A stretch of 56,385 nt of DNA. It comes from Bacillota bacterium (GTDB lineage Bacteria > Bacillota > Sulfobacillia > JAJZYS01 > JAJYTV01). Location: contig JAJYSZ010000008.1 in the NCBI GenBank assembly GCA_021793315.1, forward strand, positions 1 through 56,385, given 5' to 3'. Numbering within the stretch: the stretch's first letter is position 1; each line of letters starts with the position of its first letter. The notes beneath the pieces are model-generated. The model was not told the origin of the DNA. It was given only the letters and a program-made list of their open reading frames with translations, and did not search any database. Shown in pieces: positions 25,693 to 33,524 of this stretch. The position numbers and the translations under genes were made by a program.

Positions 25693-26618
25693 TGGAAATG
25701 GCGACGAAGCTCGCAGGACTTTCGTTCAAGAACCCCGTCCTGACGGCCTCCGGCACCTTCGGCTACGGCCGCGAGGCAGCGGAGCTCTACGACCTTGCAA
25801 CGCTCGGCGGGGTGATGGTGAAGGGCGTCTCGCGCGAGCCCTGGTCCGGCAACCCGCCGACGCGCATCGCGCGCGCGCCAGGCGGCATGCTCAACGCGAT
25901 CGGCTTGCAGAACCCCGGCCTCGACCACTTCCTGGCCGTCGACCTGCCGTTCCTGCGCGCCTACGACACCAAGGTGGTCGTGAACGTCGTCGGCCACGAC
26001 GAGGAGGGCTTTCTGGCCGTTGTCCGCGGTGTGGACGGGCAGGCGGGCGTCGCGGCGATCGAACTCAACATCTCCTGCCCGAACGTGGCGGACGGGCTTC
26101 TGTTCTCGCAGGATCCCGCGCGCGCCGCGCAGCTGGTGGCCAGGGTGCGCCTGGAGACGAGCCTGCCCCTGATCGTCAAGATCTCGCCGAACGTCACGGA
26201 TCCCGTCGCGCTAGGCGCGGCCTGCGCCGAGGCCGGGGCCGACGCGCTCTCGGCCATCAACACCCTGCTGGGTATGGCGATCGACGTCGAGCGCCGCCGG
26301 CCGGTGATCGCGAACCGGACGGGCGGCCTCTCCGGGCCGGCCGTGAAGCCAGTCGGTCTGCGCATCGTCTACGATCTCGCGAGGAGCCTCGCCATCCCCG
26401 TGATCGGCATGGGCGGCATCGAGAGCGGGCGGGACGCCCTCGAGTACCTGATGGCCGGCGCTAGGGCCGTGGCGGTCGGGACGGCGGTTTTTCGCGACCC
26501 GTTGGCCCCGCCGCGCATCATCGGAGAACTCGAGCGGGAACTGGAGGCTGCCGGCTTTGCCTCGGTGGCCGAAGCGTGGGCCGCCGCCAATCCACAGGCG
26601 AAGGAGAGGGTTTCATGA
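25692..26618 (+). CDS. pyrD: Dihydroorotate dehydrogenase B, catalytic subunit
   Basis: A 308-residue class 1B flavoprotein that oxidises dihydroorotate to orotate, coupled to NAD through PyrK. ATG 25692 overlaps the pyrK stop. Visible are LTASGTFGYGREAAELYDLA, KGVSREPWSGNPPTRIARAP, NAIGLQNPG, the catalytic Cys in LNISCPNVADG (about 130), and the FMN phosphate site IPVIGMGGIESGRDALEYLM (about 235-254). Cysteine as base and the neighbouring pyrK define class 1B. Confidence 0.97.
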   Translation: MEMATKLAGLSFKNPVLTASGTFGYGREAAELYDLATLGGVMVKGVSREPWSGNPPTRIARAPGGMLNAIGLQNPGLDHFLAVDLPFLRAYDTKVVVNVVGHDEEGFLAVVRGVDGQAGVAAIELNISCPNVADGLLFSQDPARAAQLVARVRLETSLPLIVKISPNVTDPVALGAACAEAGADALSAINTLLGMAIDVERRRPVIANRTGGLSGPAVKPVGLRIVYDLARSLAIPVIGMGGIESGRDALEYLMAGARAVAVGTAVFRDPLAPPRIIGELERELEAAGFASVAEAWAAANPQAKERVS

Positions 26619-27313
26619 ACGCACGGGAGCGTCTCTACATCCCGCTGGACCAGCTGGAGCCGGAGGCGGCGCTGACGCTGGCCAGAGAGCTCGCGCCGGA
26701 GGTCGGGGGCTTCAAGGTGGGCATGGACCTCTTCTACCAGGGCGGCCCGCAGGCGGTGCAGGAGGTCGTGCGGCTTGGGTTGCCGGTCTTCCTGGACCTC
26801 AAACTGCACGACATCCCGCAGACGGTGGCCCGCGGCGTGCGGGCGGTGCGCCGACTCGGCGTGCGCTACCTGACCGTGCATGCGGCAGGCGGCGAGGCGA
26901 TGCTGCGGGCCGCCCAGGCCGAGGCGGACGAGGACCTGCGTCTCCTGGCTGTCACGCTGCTGACGAGCATCGATCTGCAGGCGGCCAGGGCGATCGGCTG
27001 GCAGGAGACGCCGCAGGAGATCGTCCTGCGGCTTGCCCGCATCGCGCATGACGCGGGGCTAAAGGGCTACATCACCTCCGGCGAGGAGGCAGCGGGCATC
27101 CGCCTGCTCGCAAAGGACGCGGTGATCGGGGTGCCAGGCGTGCGCCGCGCGCAAGACGCCGCCGGCGACCAGCGCCGCGTGGTGACTCCTCGGGCGGCAC
27201 TTCGGGCCGGCGCCGACCTGATCATCGTCGGACGGCCGATCACCCAGGCGGCCGATCCCGTCGCCGCAGCCAAGGCGTTCGTGGAAGAGATCGCGGAAGG
27301 GGAGGCCGTGTGA
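26615..27313 (+). CDS. pyrF: Orotidine 5'-phosphate decarboxylase
   Basis: A 232-residue TIM barrel that decarboxylates OMP to UMP. ATG 26615 overlaps the pyrD stop (ATGA) after AAGGAGAGGG. The catalytic signature is FLDLKLHDIPQTVARGVRAV (about 61-80), with the Asp-Lys-Asp array; KVGMDLFYQGG and VGRPITQAADPVAAAKAF provide phosphate contacts. Two family motifs are altered: the first strand reads YIPLD rather than VALD, and YITSGEEA replaces the usual SP.E segment. The active-site residues are kept, so I expect it to be functional. Confidence 0.94.
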   Translation: MNARERLYIPLDQLEPEAALTLARELAPEVGGFKVGMDLFYQGGPQAVQEVVRLGLPVFLDLKLHDIPQTVARGVRAVRRLGVRYLTVHAAGGEAMLRAAQAEADEDLRLLAVTLLTSIDLQAARAIGWQETPQEIVLRLARIAHDAGLKGYITSGEEAAGIRLLAKDAVIGVPGVRRAQDAAGDQRRVVTPRAALRAGADLIIVGRPITQAADPVAAAKAFVEEIAEGEAV

Positions 27314-27879
27314 TGCGGGACCACGCGTACTGGCTCGAGCGGCTCAAGAAGTGGGGCGTGCTGCGCGAGGGGCATTTTCTGCTCACCTCCGGCCGCCACT
27401 CGAACCGTTTTCTCCTCTTTGCGCCGGCCTTCTCCCTGCCGCCGGCGGCTGAGGAGCTCGGGCAGGCGATCGCCGAGCAGTTCCAGGGGCAGGGCATCGA
27501 GACGGTGGTCGGCCCGGCCATGGGCGGCGTGCTGCTGGCCCACGAGGTGGCGAGGGCGCTGGGCGTGCGCTCGATCTACGCCGAGAAGGACGGCGAGCGC
27601 ATGGCCCTCAGGCGCGGCTTCTCGCTCAGGCCGGGCGAGCGCGTGCTCGTGGTCGAGGACGCGGTCTCGACAGGCGGCTCGGTGCAGAAGGTGCTGGACA
27701 TCTGCCACGAGGCGGGCGCGGCTGTCCAGGGCGTCGGCATCATAGCCGACCGTACCGGCGGCAGTGTGGATCTCGGCGTGCCGCTGAAGGCGCTCCTGAC
27801 CATCGAGGTGCCGTCGTATGCGCCGCCGGATTGTCCCCTCTGCCGCGAGGGCAGACCGCTCGAGCGGCCCAAGGCGTGA
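27313..27879 (+). CDS. pyrE: Orotate phosphoribosyltransferase
   Basis: A 188-residue enzyme that joins orotate and PRPP to give OMP. ATG 27313 overlaps the pyrF stop; GTG 27310 would add one residue. The start LERLKKWGVLREGHFLLTSG is typical, as are YAEKDGERMALRRGF and the PRPP loop VLVVEDAVSTGGSVQKVLDI (about 112-131). The end PPDCPLCREGRPLERPKA carries a CxxC pair common in the thermophile/Bacillota subtype. It is the last gene of the operon; a terminator follows. Confidence 0.96.
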   Translation: MRDHAYWLERLKKWGVLREGHFLLTSGRHSNRFLLFAPAFSLPPAAEELGQAIAEQFQGQGIETVVGPAMGGVLLAHEVARALGVRSIYAEKDGERMALRRGFSLRPGERVLVVEDAVSTGGSVQKVLDICHEAGAAVQGVGIIADRTGGSVDLGVPLKALLTIEVPSYAPPDCPLCREGRPLERPKA

Positions 27880-27920
27880 TCGGGTGCCGCTTTGAGGCCC
27901 GCTCGTTCATGCAGACCCAT

Positions 27921-27953
27921 GGGCGGCGAGCATCTGCTCGCCGCCCTCCTTCT
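27921..27953 (+). terminator. Terminator of the pyr operon
   Basis: GGGCGGCGAGCA (27921-27932) and TGCTCGCCGCCC (27935-27946) form a perfect 12-base inverted repeat with a tiny loop, followed by TCCTTCT. It lies 41 bases after pyrE. Confidence 0.8.
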
Positions 27954-27991
27954 GCCCGAGCCCCCCTGTCATGCAGGGCCCGTTCTGCCGC

Positions 27992-28024
27992 AGACCGTCT
28001 GCACCCACCGGGAGCAGGCGGTCT
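27992..28024. terminator. Hairpin between convergent pyrE and tatA
   Basis: AGACCGTCTG (27992-28001) pairs with CAGGCGGTCT (28015-28024) with one G-T pair. It is ten bases past the tatA stop on the minus strand, so it probably ends the tatA transcript. No strong T-tract. Confidence 0.45.
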
Positions 28025-28033
28025 CGTACGGTT

Positions 28034-28237
28034 TCAGTCCTTCTTCGGTGTCGCGGGGTCGGTGGCGCTGGCCTTCGCCTCAAGGCTGACATCCTGCTGG
28101 ATCTCGCTCATGGACTTGCGGAATTCCTTGATCGTCTTACCGATGCCGGAGCCGATCTCAGGCAGACGCTTCGGGCCGAAGATCAACAGGGCGACGACCA
28201 GGATGATCGCCAGGTGAACTGGCGAGAGAAGATCCAT
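28034..28237 (-). CDS. tatA: Twin-arginine translocase subunit TatA/E
   Basis: A 67-residue membrane protein that forms the Tat pore for folded proteins. ATG 28237 is chosen over ATG 28243 because GAGGAGG lies eight bases upstream of it. The N-terminal TM helix (HLAIILVVALLIFGPKRLPE) with the FGPKRLPEIG hinge and the amphipathic helix IGKTIKEFRKSMSEIQ are diagnostic. No tatC is next to it. Tat substrates are not evident in this window; Rieske and molybdopterin proteins are common clients. Confidence 0.95.
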   Translation of the reverse strand: MDLLSPVHLAIILVVALLIFGPKRLPEIGSGIGKTIKEFRKSMSEIQQDVSLEAKASATDPATPKKD

Positions 28238-28271
28238 CAGCATAGCCTCCTCGGCAGACGGGACTGTAGAG

Positions 28272-28277
28272 ATTATA
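28272..28277 (-). promoter_or_regulatory. -10 box of tatA
   Basis: The minus strand reads TATAAT at 28277-28272, about 35 bases before the tatA ATG. No convincing -35 sits 17 bases upstream (CTCCAC), so the call rests on the perfect -10. Confidence 0.35.
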
Positions 28278-28479
28278 GACCTAGCCCGGCCTGGGTGGAG
28301 CGGTCGCGCCTGCGGACCATCCCGCCCCGTCGGGCGAACGCTCGGCCACGACCGAGGCGTCTGCGCTCTGGCGATGCGCTGTGGGCGCCATCCGGCCAAC
28401 GACGTTCAGGACTTGCTTCGTGCCGCCGCGGACACCTGGAACGCGTGGCTCGGGTGACGGGCGCCGACCTTGGAACGTG

Positions 28480-28515
28480 AGCGGGCGGGAAGGGCTGTCG
28501 CCCTTCCCGCCCGCT
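28480..28515 (-). terminator. Terminator of the symporter operon
   Basis: AGCGGGCGGGAAGGGC (28480-28495) and GCCCTTCCCGCCCGCT (28500-28515) form a perfect 16-base stem with a TGTC loop, 14 bases after the stop of the SSS gene. The T-tract is lacking but the stem is very stable. Confidence 0.75.
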
Positions 28516-28529
28516 ACTTTCCAGCCTTC

Positions 28530-29978
28530 TCAGTCGGCCGGGGTTGCCGCCGTCGCCGGTGCCTCGATGACCGCCGCGCCGGGGGTTGCGGCGGAGACCG
28601 CCAGGACGACGATCGCGTTCGCGATGACCGCCAGGAAGCCCGCATTGAGACCCCAGATGATCGACGTGCCGGTGAGGGCGAAGATCGCGACCATGATCAC
28701 GCCGACCAGGATGCCGCATACGGCGCCGGTCCGGTTGGCGCCGCGCTGCGTGAAGACTCCGAGGATCACGGCGGGGAAGAACTGCGTCACGAAGTTGTAG
28801 CCCATCAGCAGAAGGGCGACGATCGTGGCGTTGCTGTTGGCCGAGAAGAAGAGCGTGATGGCCGCGATGACCCAGACCAGCACGCGGGCGACGAGTTGCA
28901 CCTGGGCGGGCGTCGCGTTGCGGCTCAGCGGCCGGTAGATGTTCTCCGACAGGAGCGTGCTTGCGCCGATCAGCATCAGTGAGCCGGGCACGAGGGCCGC
29001 GAGCATGCCCGCGCCGCCGACGACACCGACGAACCACGGCGCGTAGACCTTGGTGACGGCAGACATCAGGGCGAGGTTCGAGTTTGTCAGCCCCGGCACG
29101 ATCAGGATGGCGGCGAAGCCGACGAAGAAGACGAAGAGAAGAATGAGCTGGTAGAGCGGCAGGAACATCGCGTTGTTCCTGAACACGCGCTCGTTCTTGG
29201 CCGTGTAGACGGCTCCAAAGGCGTGCGGCCACATGTAGAAGCCGACAGCCGTCATCAGCACGGTGGAAACGAACCAGGGGATGCCCATGGCGGTGGAGCC
29301 GAAGGTCAGGAAGCCTGGCTTCAGGGCGTCGATCTTGTGGAACATGGCCGAGAAGCCGCCGACGTGCAGCGGCAGGGCGATGCCGATGAAGAGAACGACG
29401 GCAAGAAGGACGATGTCCTTCAGCGCCGCCGTCCACGCGGAGCCGCGCACGCCGCTCAGGGTGACGTAGACCGCGATGACGAACATCGCGATGACCATGC
29501 CCCAGACGCCGCTGATGCTACCGTAGGAGGCGATCTCCACGATCAGGCCGAGGCCTGTGAACTGCGACTGAAGGTACGGGATGATGGCGACCACGCCGAC
29601 CAGGGCCACCAGCATGGCCAGGGCCTTGCTCTGGAAGCGCTGGTGGAAGTAGTCCGGCTGGGAAATGAGGTTGTGCGTCTTCGCGTAGCGCCAGATGCGC
29701 GGCAGCATGAAGTAGGCGAGCACGTACGCCAGGGACCCGTAGCTGAGAATGTAGAGCGTCGGTCCGCCGACGCCGTAGGACCAGCCGCTGCCGCCGAGAA
29801 AGGTGAACGTCGTGTAGATGTCGCCGGCCATCAGCAGGAAGACGAACAGCGCGCCGAAGCTGCGCCCCGCCACCGTCCACTGCTCGAGGTTCATCTGCTT
29901 GCCGCGCGCAGCCATCAGGCCGAGGGCCAGCGCGATCACGACGGTCAGGAAGATGATGACCAGTGCTGCACTGTGCAA
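28530..29978 (-). CDS. Sodium:solute symporter (SSS family)
   Basis: A 482-residue membrane protein with about 13 TM segments. It begins MHSAALVIIFLTVVIALALG and has the family features GRSFGALFVFLLMAGDIYT, SQPDYFHQRF (the loop after TM3) and AALVPGSLMLIGASTLLSEN (sodium-site region, about 330-349). It is the last gene of an operon with an M20 amidohydrolase and a DUF3311 protein; SSS plus DUF3311 pairs are known in Bacillota. The substrate is unknown; a carboxylate or amino-acid derivative that the M20 enzyme hydrolyses would fit. Confidence 0.88.
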   Translation of the reverse strand: MHSAALVIIFLTVVIALALGLMAARGKQMNLEQWTVAGRSFGALFVFLLMAGDIYTTFTFLGGSGWSYGVGGPTLYILSYGSLAYVLAYFMLPRIWRYAKTHNLISQPDYFHQRFQSKALAMLVALVGVVAIIPYLQSQFTGLGLIVEIASYGSISGVWGMVIAMFVIAVYVTLSGVRGSAWTAALKDIVLLAVVLFIGIALPLHVGGFSAMFHKIDALKPGFLTFGSTAMGIPWFVSTVLMTAVGFYMWPHAFGAVYTAKNERVFRNNAMFLPLYQLILLFVFFVGFAAILIVPGLTNSNLALMSAVTKVYAPWFVGVVGGAGMLAALVPGSLMLIGASTLLSENIYRPLSRNATPAQVQLVARVLVWVIAAITLFFSANSNATIVALLLMGYNFVTQFFPAVILGVFTQRGANRTGAVCGILVGVIMVAIFALTGTSIIWGLNAGFLAVIANAIVVLAVSAATPGAAVIEAPATAATPAD

Positions 29979-29993
29979 CGTCGTCCCCTCCTT

Positions 29994-30194
29994 CTAGTCC
30001 TGAAGCTCCGGCCCTTTGTTGGCCGGGTCCAGCAGGTAGACGACAATCATGACAAGTGCGGTGAAGACGACGCAGGCGGAAATGTAGAACCAGAGGAATG
30101 GCAGCCCCATGACGTACGGCGTGACCGAGTTGGCGAAGAAGACGCCCACCAGAAAGACGAGCGGTGGGAGTATGGCCAGCCAGCGAATCGCCAC
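29994..30194 (-). CDS. DUF3311 small membrane protein
   Basis: A 66-residue protein with two TM helices (LAILPPLVFLVGVFFANSV and FLWFYISACVVFTALVMIVV) and the loop TPYVMGLPFLW typical of DUF3311. GTG 30194 is chosen because GGAGG lies eight bases upstream; ATG 30215 is possible. Such proteins are usually encoded just before an SSS transporter, as here (15 bases from it), and may be a stabilising subunit. Confidence 0.85.
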   Translation of the reverse strand: MAIRWLAILPPLVFLVGVFFANSVTPYVMGLPFLWFYISACVVFTALVMIVVYLLDPANKGPELQD

Positions 30195-30228
30195 GTTTAC
30201 CGCCTCCGTGTCCATGGAGTACTGGGAA

Positions 30229-31440
30229 TCAGTGCTCGGCTTGCCGCAGCTTCTCGAGGAGGTGCAGGGCCGTGTGCACTTCCGCCGTGAGGCCGATCCG
30301 CAGTGCGTTTTCGTCGATATTGAAGCGTGAGTTGTGGTGGGGGTAGGCCATGCCCTTGGCGGCATTGCCGGCACCGATCAGGAAGAACGTGCCGGGAGCC
30401 TTGGTCTGGTAGGCGGAGAAGTCCTCGCCGCCCATGCTGGGCTCGGGCGACAGAACGGCGTCCGGCCCGAACTCCGCGAGCAGCGCCTCCTGGACCCAGC
30501 CTGTGATCCTCGCGTCGTTGATCACTGGGCGGTAGCCGAACTGGTAGCGCAGGTCGTATTCGGCGCCGTGGGCTTGCGTCACGCCGCGCAGCACGCGTTC
30601 CATCATGCCGGGAACCTGCTGGCGTTGCTCGGGGTCGAAGGAGCGCACGGTTCCGGCGAGTTCCGCCACGTCCGGAATCACGTTGTTGGTGGTTCCGGCG
30701 TGCATTTTCGTGATGGACAGCACGAGAGGCTTCAGGGGGTCGGCGTTGCGCGAGACGACCTGCTGCAGGTTCACGATGGCCTGCGCTGCGACGACCACGC
30801 AGTCGACGCCCATGTGGGGCTGGGCCGCGTGCCCGCCGCGTCCGCGGATGACCAGCTCGAAGGTGTCCGAGGACGCCATCATGGGGCCCGCCTTCACGGC
30901 CACCGCGCCGACCGGCAGGGGAGTCCAGACGTGCGCCCCGACCACGGCGTCGACGCCGTCGATCGCACCGCTGTCGCAGAGCGGCTGCGCCCCGCCGGGG
31001 GGAAGCTCCTCCGCCGGCTGGAACACGAAGCGCAGTTCGCCCACCAGGCTATCGCGCAGAGTGGAGAGCACCTTGACGGCGCCGAGCAGCATGGCCGTAT
31101 GTGCGTCGTGGCCGCAGGCGTGCATGGCGCCGACATTGCGGGACACGAAGTCGATCTCGTTTTCCTCTGTGATCGGCAGGGCGTCGATGTCGGCCCGCAG
31201 CGCGACGACGGGCCCCGGCTGCGCTCCGACCAGACGTGCAACGACGCTGTTCTCCGTGGGCCTCGTCAGCTGCAGCCCGTCAAACTGCTGAAGCGTCTGG
31301 AACACGAATGCAGCTGTTTCGCGCTCGTGGAACGAGACTTCGGGATGCGCGTGCAGATGCCGCCGCCAACGCACGACGTCCGCTTGGACCGCCTCAAGCC
31401 TGGATCTGATTTCGGCCGGATCAAGTGCCAAGCTCTTCAA
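30229..31440 (-). CDS. M20-family metal-dependent amidohydrolase
   Basis: A 403-residue hydrolase of N-acyl amino acids or related amides (IAA-amino acid hydrolase/hippurate hydrolase group). ATG 31440. Metal-site motifs are VVALRADIDALPI (about 78-90), MHACGHDAHTAMLLGAVKVL (about 106-125), QPAEELPPGG and VVGAHVW; the lid domain begins near SSDTFELVIRGRGGHAAQPH and the last ligand is in YPHHNSRFNIDE. There is no signal peptide, so it is cytosolic. It is the first gene of the operon with DUF3311 and the symporter, which suggests uptake and hydrolysis of an acylated amino acid. Confidence 0.9.
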   Translation of the reverse strand: MKSLALDPAEIRSRLEAVQADVVRWRRHLHAHPEVSFHERETAAFVFQTLQQFDGLQLTRPTENSVVARLVGAQPGPVVALRADIDALPITEENEIDFVSRNVGAMHACGHDAHTAMLLGAVKVLSTLRDSLVGELRFVFQPAEELPPGGAQPLCDSGAIDGVDAVVGAHVWTPLPVGAVAVKAGPMMASSDTFELVIRGRGGHAAQPHMGVDCVVVAAQAIVNLQQVVSRNADPLKPLVLSITKMHAGTTNNVIPDVAELAGTVRSFDPEQRQQVPGMMERVLRGVTQAHGAEYDLRYQFGYRPVINDARITGWVQEALLAEFGPDAVLSPEPSMGGEDFSAYQTKAPGTFFLIGAGNAAKGMAYPHHNSRFNIDENALRIGLTAEVHTALHLLEKLRQAEH

Positions 31441-31534
31441 TGCCCCCTATCGTCGGGTTGCGCCGACTCGTCGTCGGTCCACCATAGAAGCGCGAGTCTG
31501 CAAATATGCCATGGACAACCGGTGGCAGATGCGG

Positions 31535-31582
31535 ATGGAACGCATGGGGTGCGGTCTTCTGGCCGCACCCCATGCGTTCCAT
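31535..31582. terminator. Terminator downstream of the cytochrome b cluster
   Basis: ATGGAACGCATGGGGTGCGG (31535-31554) and its reverse complement (31563-31582) form a perfect 20-base stem with an 8-base loop. It lies beyond the end of the minus-strand cytochrome cluster and upstream of the M20 gene. TTTCG follows on the plus side. Confidence 0.8.
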
Positions 31583-31654
31583 TTCGATAAGAATCGGGTC
31601 CGCGGCGCGCGATGCGGCGCCAGCGGGCGACGACTCTGCCTCCCCGCAGACAGG

Positions 31655-31900
31655 TCAGTGCGCTCTGCCCGCCGAGGGGCGTCCGGCGTCGTCCCGATGG
31701 CGGTTTCGCTCTGCGCGATAGGCGAGCCGGGCGCGGGCCAGCACGGTCCCCGCGATGTAGAGGCCCGGCAGGAACAGCGCGAGACCGAGGATGAGGTCGG
31801 TGGCCGTTCCGCGCGTGACTGCCCGATAGAGGAAGCCCGTGCCGAGGGTACCGAGGCCGAGCCCGCCCAGCCAGAGCAGGGGGAAGAGAAGGCCCCTCAC
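31655..31900 (-). CDS. Small two-TM membrane protein of the cytochrome cluster
   Basis: An 81-residue protein. GTG 31900 overlaps the stop of the preceding gene (GTGA). Two TM helices (LLFPLLWLGGLGLGTLGTGF and DLILGLALFLPGLYIAGTVL) are followed by a basic cytosolic tail (ARARLAYRAERNRHRDDAGR). I recognise no family. Its tight coupling to the cytochrome b genes suggests a subunit or assembly factor of that complex. Confidence 0.7.
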   Translation of the reverse strand: MRGLLFPLLWLGGLGLGTLGTGFLYRAVTRGTATDLILGLALFLPGLYIAGTVLARARLAYRAERNRHRDDAGRPSAGRAH

Positions 31901-32886
31901 GACGTGTGCTTCCCGAGGTCCATCCCCGCGTGGCTCCCGGTGGCGTCCGAGCCATGTTCCACGGTGTGGTACCAGTCTCGCCAGACGAGGCGGTAGAGGC
32001 GCAGCTTGTGCGGGATGTCGCGCAGCCCGGGGATGAGTGGGACCGCCAGCAGCACGAGCAGGATAGCCAGCATGGTGTACGCCGCCATCGCGTCGCCGGC
32101 GGACGAGGTGGAGTACGGCGGAATCTGATAGAGGGCGGAGTACGGCGTCAGCCACCAGGGACCTGGGTAGCTGAGTTCGTCGTGCATGATGCCCCATTCG
32201 CCGCCCAGGAGGTCATACTTTTGCGCCACCTGCTCCATTGCTGTGCCTTGCAGGAAGAGCAGGCTCGGCGCGACGTCGTAGCGGTAGACGGGGTCGAGGC
32301 GGTCGAGGGCGCCGGACATCAGCCCACCCGACCCCAGCGCTTGCAAGGCGGAGAGCATGGCTGGCACCGGTCCATCGGCGGCTGCGGGGACGGTGACGGC
32401 TCCGCCGTGCACCGCGGCCTTGGGCAGCGCAGCGAGGTAGGCCTTTACCCAGGCGTCCTGCCGTTGCCGCGAAGCGTGGCTCCACTGGGAGAGCACTGGC
32501 TTCAGGGCGGGGTCGAGGGGTGTCGCCATGGCGAGGGGCTGAAGCACATCGACCTCGGACGGGTTGATCGGGAACGTGATCCCCAGGATCGTCTGCGGGT
32601 GGAATGGTCCGATCGCCTGCAGGCTGCCCGTGCCATTGTTGTAGGGCGGCCCGTACTGCGCAATCGCCGACGTGTCGTCGAGTTCGTGCGCCGCGGTCTG
32701 CAGGAAGAGCACAGGTTCGCTGTTGGCGACCTGCTGGATGGTGAGCGGCTTGACGTAGGGCTCGCCGAGCGTCAGCGAGGCGATGACCACGATCACGAGC
32801 ACGACGACGCCGCTGATCACGGCTTCCTTCACGAGGTCGAAACGAGCCTGGGGGTACTTTGCCGGATCGGTCGCGTATCTCCTCAT
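31897..32886 (-). CDS. Bitopic membrane protein of the cytochrome cluster
   Basis: A 329-residue protein. ATG 32886 overlaps the cytochrome b stop (ATGA). TM1 is at about 22-41 (AVISGVVVLVIVVIASLTLG), then a large extracytoplasmic domain with LTIQQVANSEPVLFLQTAAH, YGPPYNNGTGSLQAIGP and WGIMHDELSYPGPWW, and a second TM near 273-292 (MAAYTMLAILLVLLAVPLIP) before a basic tail. It has no CxxCH haem site, no Rieske cysteines and none of the usual cytochrome b subunit IV motifs, so it is not an ordinary partner subunit. I infer an accessory subunit of a quinol-oxidising complex. Confidence 0.7.
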   Translation of the reverse strand: MRRYATDPAKYPQARFDLVKEAVISGVVVLVIVVIASLTLGEPYVKPLTIQQVANSEPVLFLQTAAHELDDTSAIAQYGPPYNNGTGSLQAIGPFHPQTILGITFPINPSEVDVLQPLAMATPLDPALKPVLSQWSHASRQRQDAWVKAYLAALPKAAVHGGAVTVPAAADGPVPAMLSALQALGSGGLMSGALDRLDPVYRYDVAPSLLFLQGTAMEQVAQKYDLLGGEWGIMHDELSYPGPWWLTPYSALYQIPPYSTSSAGDAMAAYTMLAILLVLLAVPLIPGLRDIPHKLRLYRLVWRDWYHTVEHGSDATGSHAGMDLGKHTS

Positions 32887-33524
32887 CGCGACGACCCCCT
32901 CTCCACCTGCTCGTTGTCCGCAGGGTACGGCGGTACCACGCCATGCCTGCGCACCAGGAGCAGGTGGAGGCTGACGAAGGCTATCAAGATGGCCGGCAGG
33001 ACGGCAATGTGCAGCCCGTAGATCTGGCCGTTGTTCAGCACGTTGAACCAACCGCCGATCCCCGCGCCGTTGAAGGCGTCCTTCGCCTGCACCTGGTTCC
33101 ACTCCGAGAAGAAGTCGCCACGTGAGAGATAGCCGGTAAACGCGGTGACCACGGAAAGCGCGAAGCTGAGGACGCCGAGGACCCAGGTCCCGCCGCGGCC
33201 GAGGCGCCACGAGCCCATGAAGAACTGCGCCGTCAGGTGCAGGATCATGAAGAAGAAGAACGCCTGGACGCCCCAGTAGTGGATGCCGCGCATGAACACC
33301 CCGGCGCCTGGCGTCTGCCACCAGAAGGGGCCGTTCGCGGCGAGAATGATGCCGCTTGCGACCACGACCACGAGCGCACCCAGCGTCAAGGCGCCGAAGC
33401 TGTAGACTACGGAACGCACGTAAACCGGCTGCTCCGTCGGCAGCAGCGTGTCCCAGGTGAAGGCCTCCGCACGCCTGCGGATGGCCTCGGTCCAGTTGCC
33501 GGCACCGGCTTCGTGCCTACTCAT
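32883..33524 (-). CDS. Cytochrome b, b6-type N-terminal domain
   Basis: A 213-residue protein with four TM helices that bind two haems and oxidise menaquinol. Haem ligands are H82 and H96 (spacing 14, in RGIHYWG and MILHLTAQ) and H172 and H187 (spacing 15, in GLHIAVL and VSLHLLLVRRHG). The 14/15 spacing is that of cytochrome b6 (known for the family), as opposed to 14/14 in mitochondrial cytochrome b. TGYLSRGDFFSEWNQ matches the quinol-site loop region. No Rieske protein and no subunit IV of normal type are encoded nearby. Confidence 0.9.
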   Translation of the reverse strand: MSRHEAGAGNWTEAIRRRAEAFTWDTLLPTEQPVYVRSVVYSFGALTLGALVVVVASGIILAANGPFWWQTPGAGVFMRGIHYWGVQAFFFFMILHLTAQFFMGSWRLGRGGTWVLGVLSFALSVVTAFTGYLSRGDFFSEWNQVQAKDAFNGAGIGGWFNVLNNGQIYGLHIAVLPAILIAFVSLHLLLVRRHGVVPPYPADNEQVERGSSR

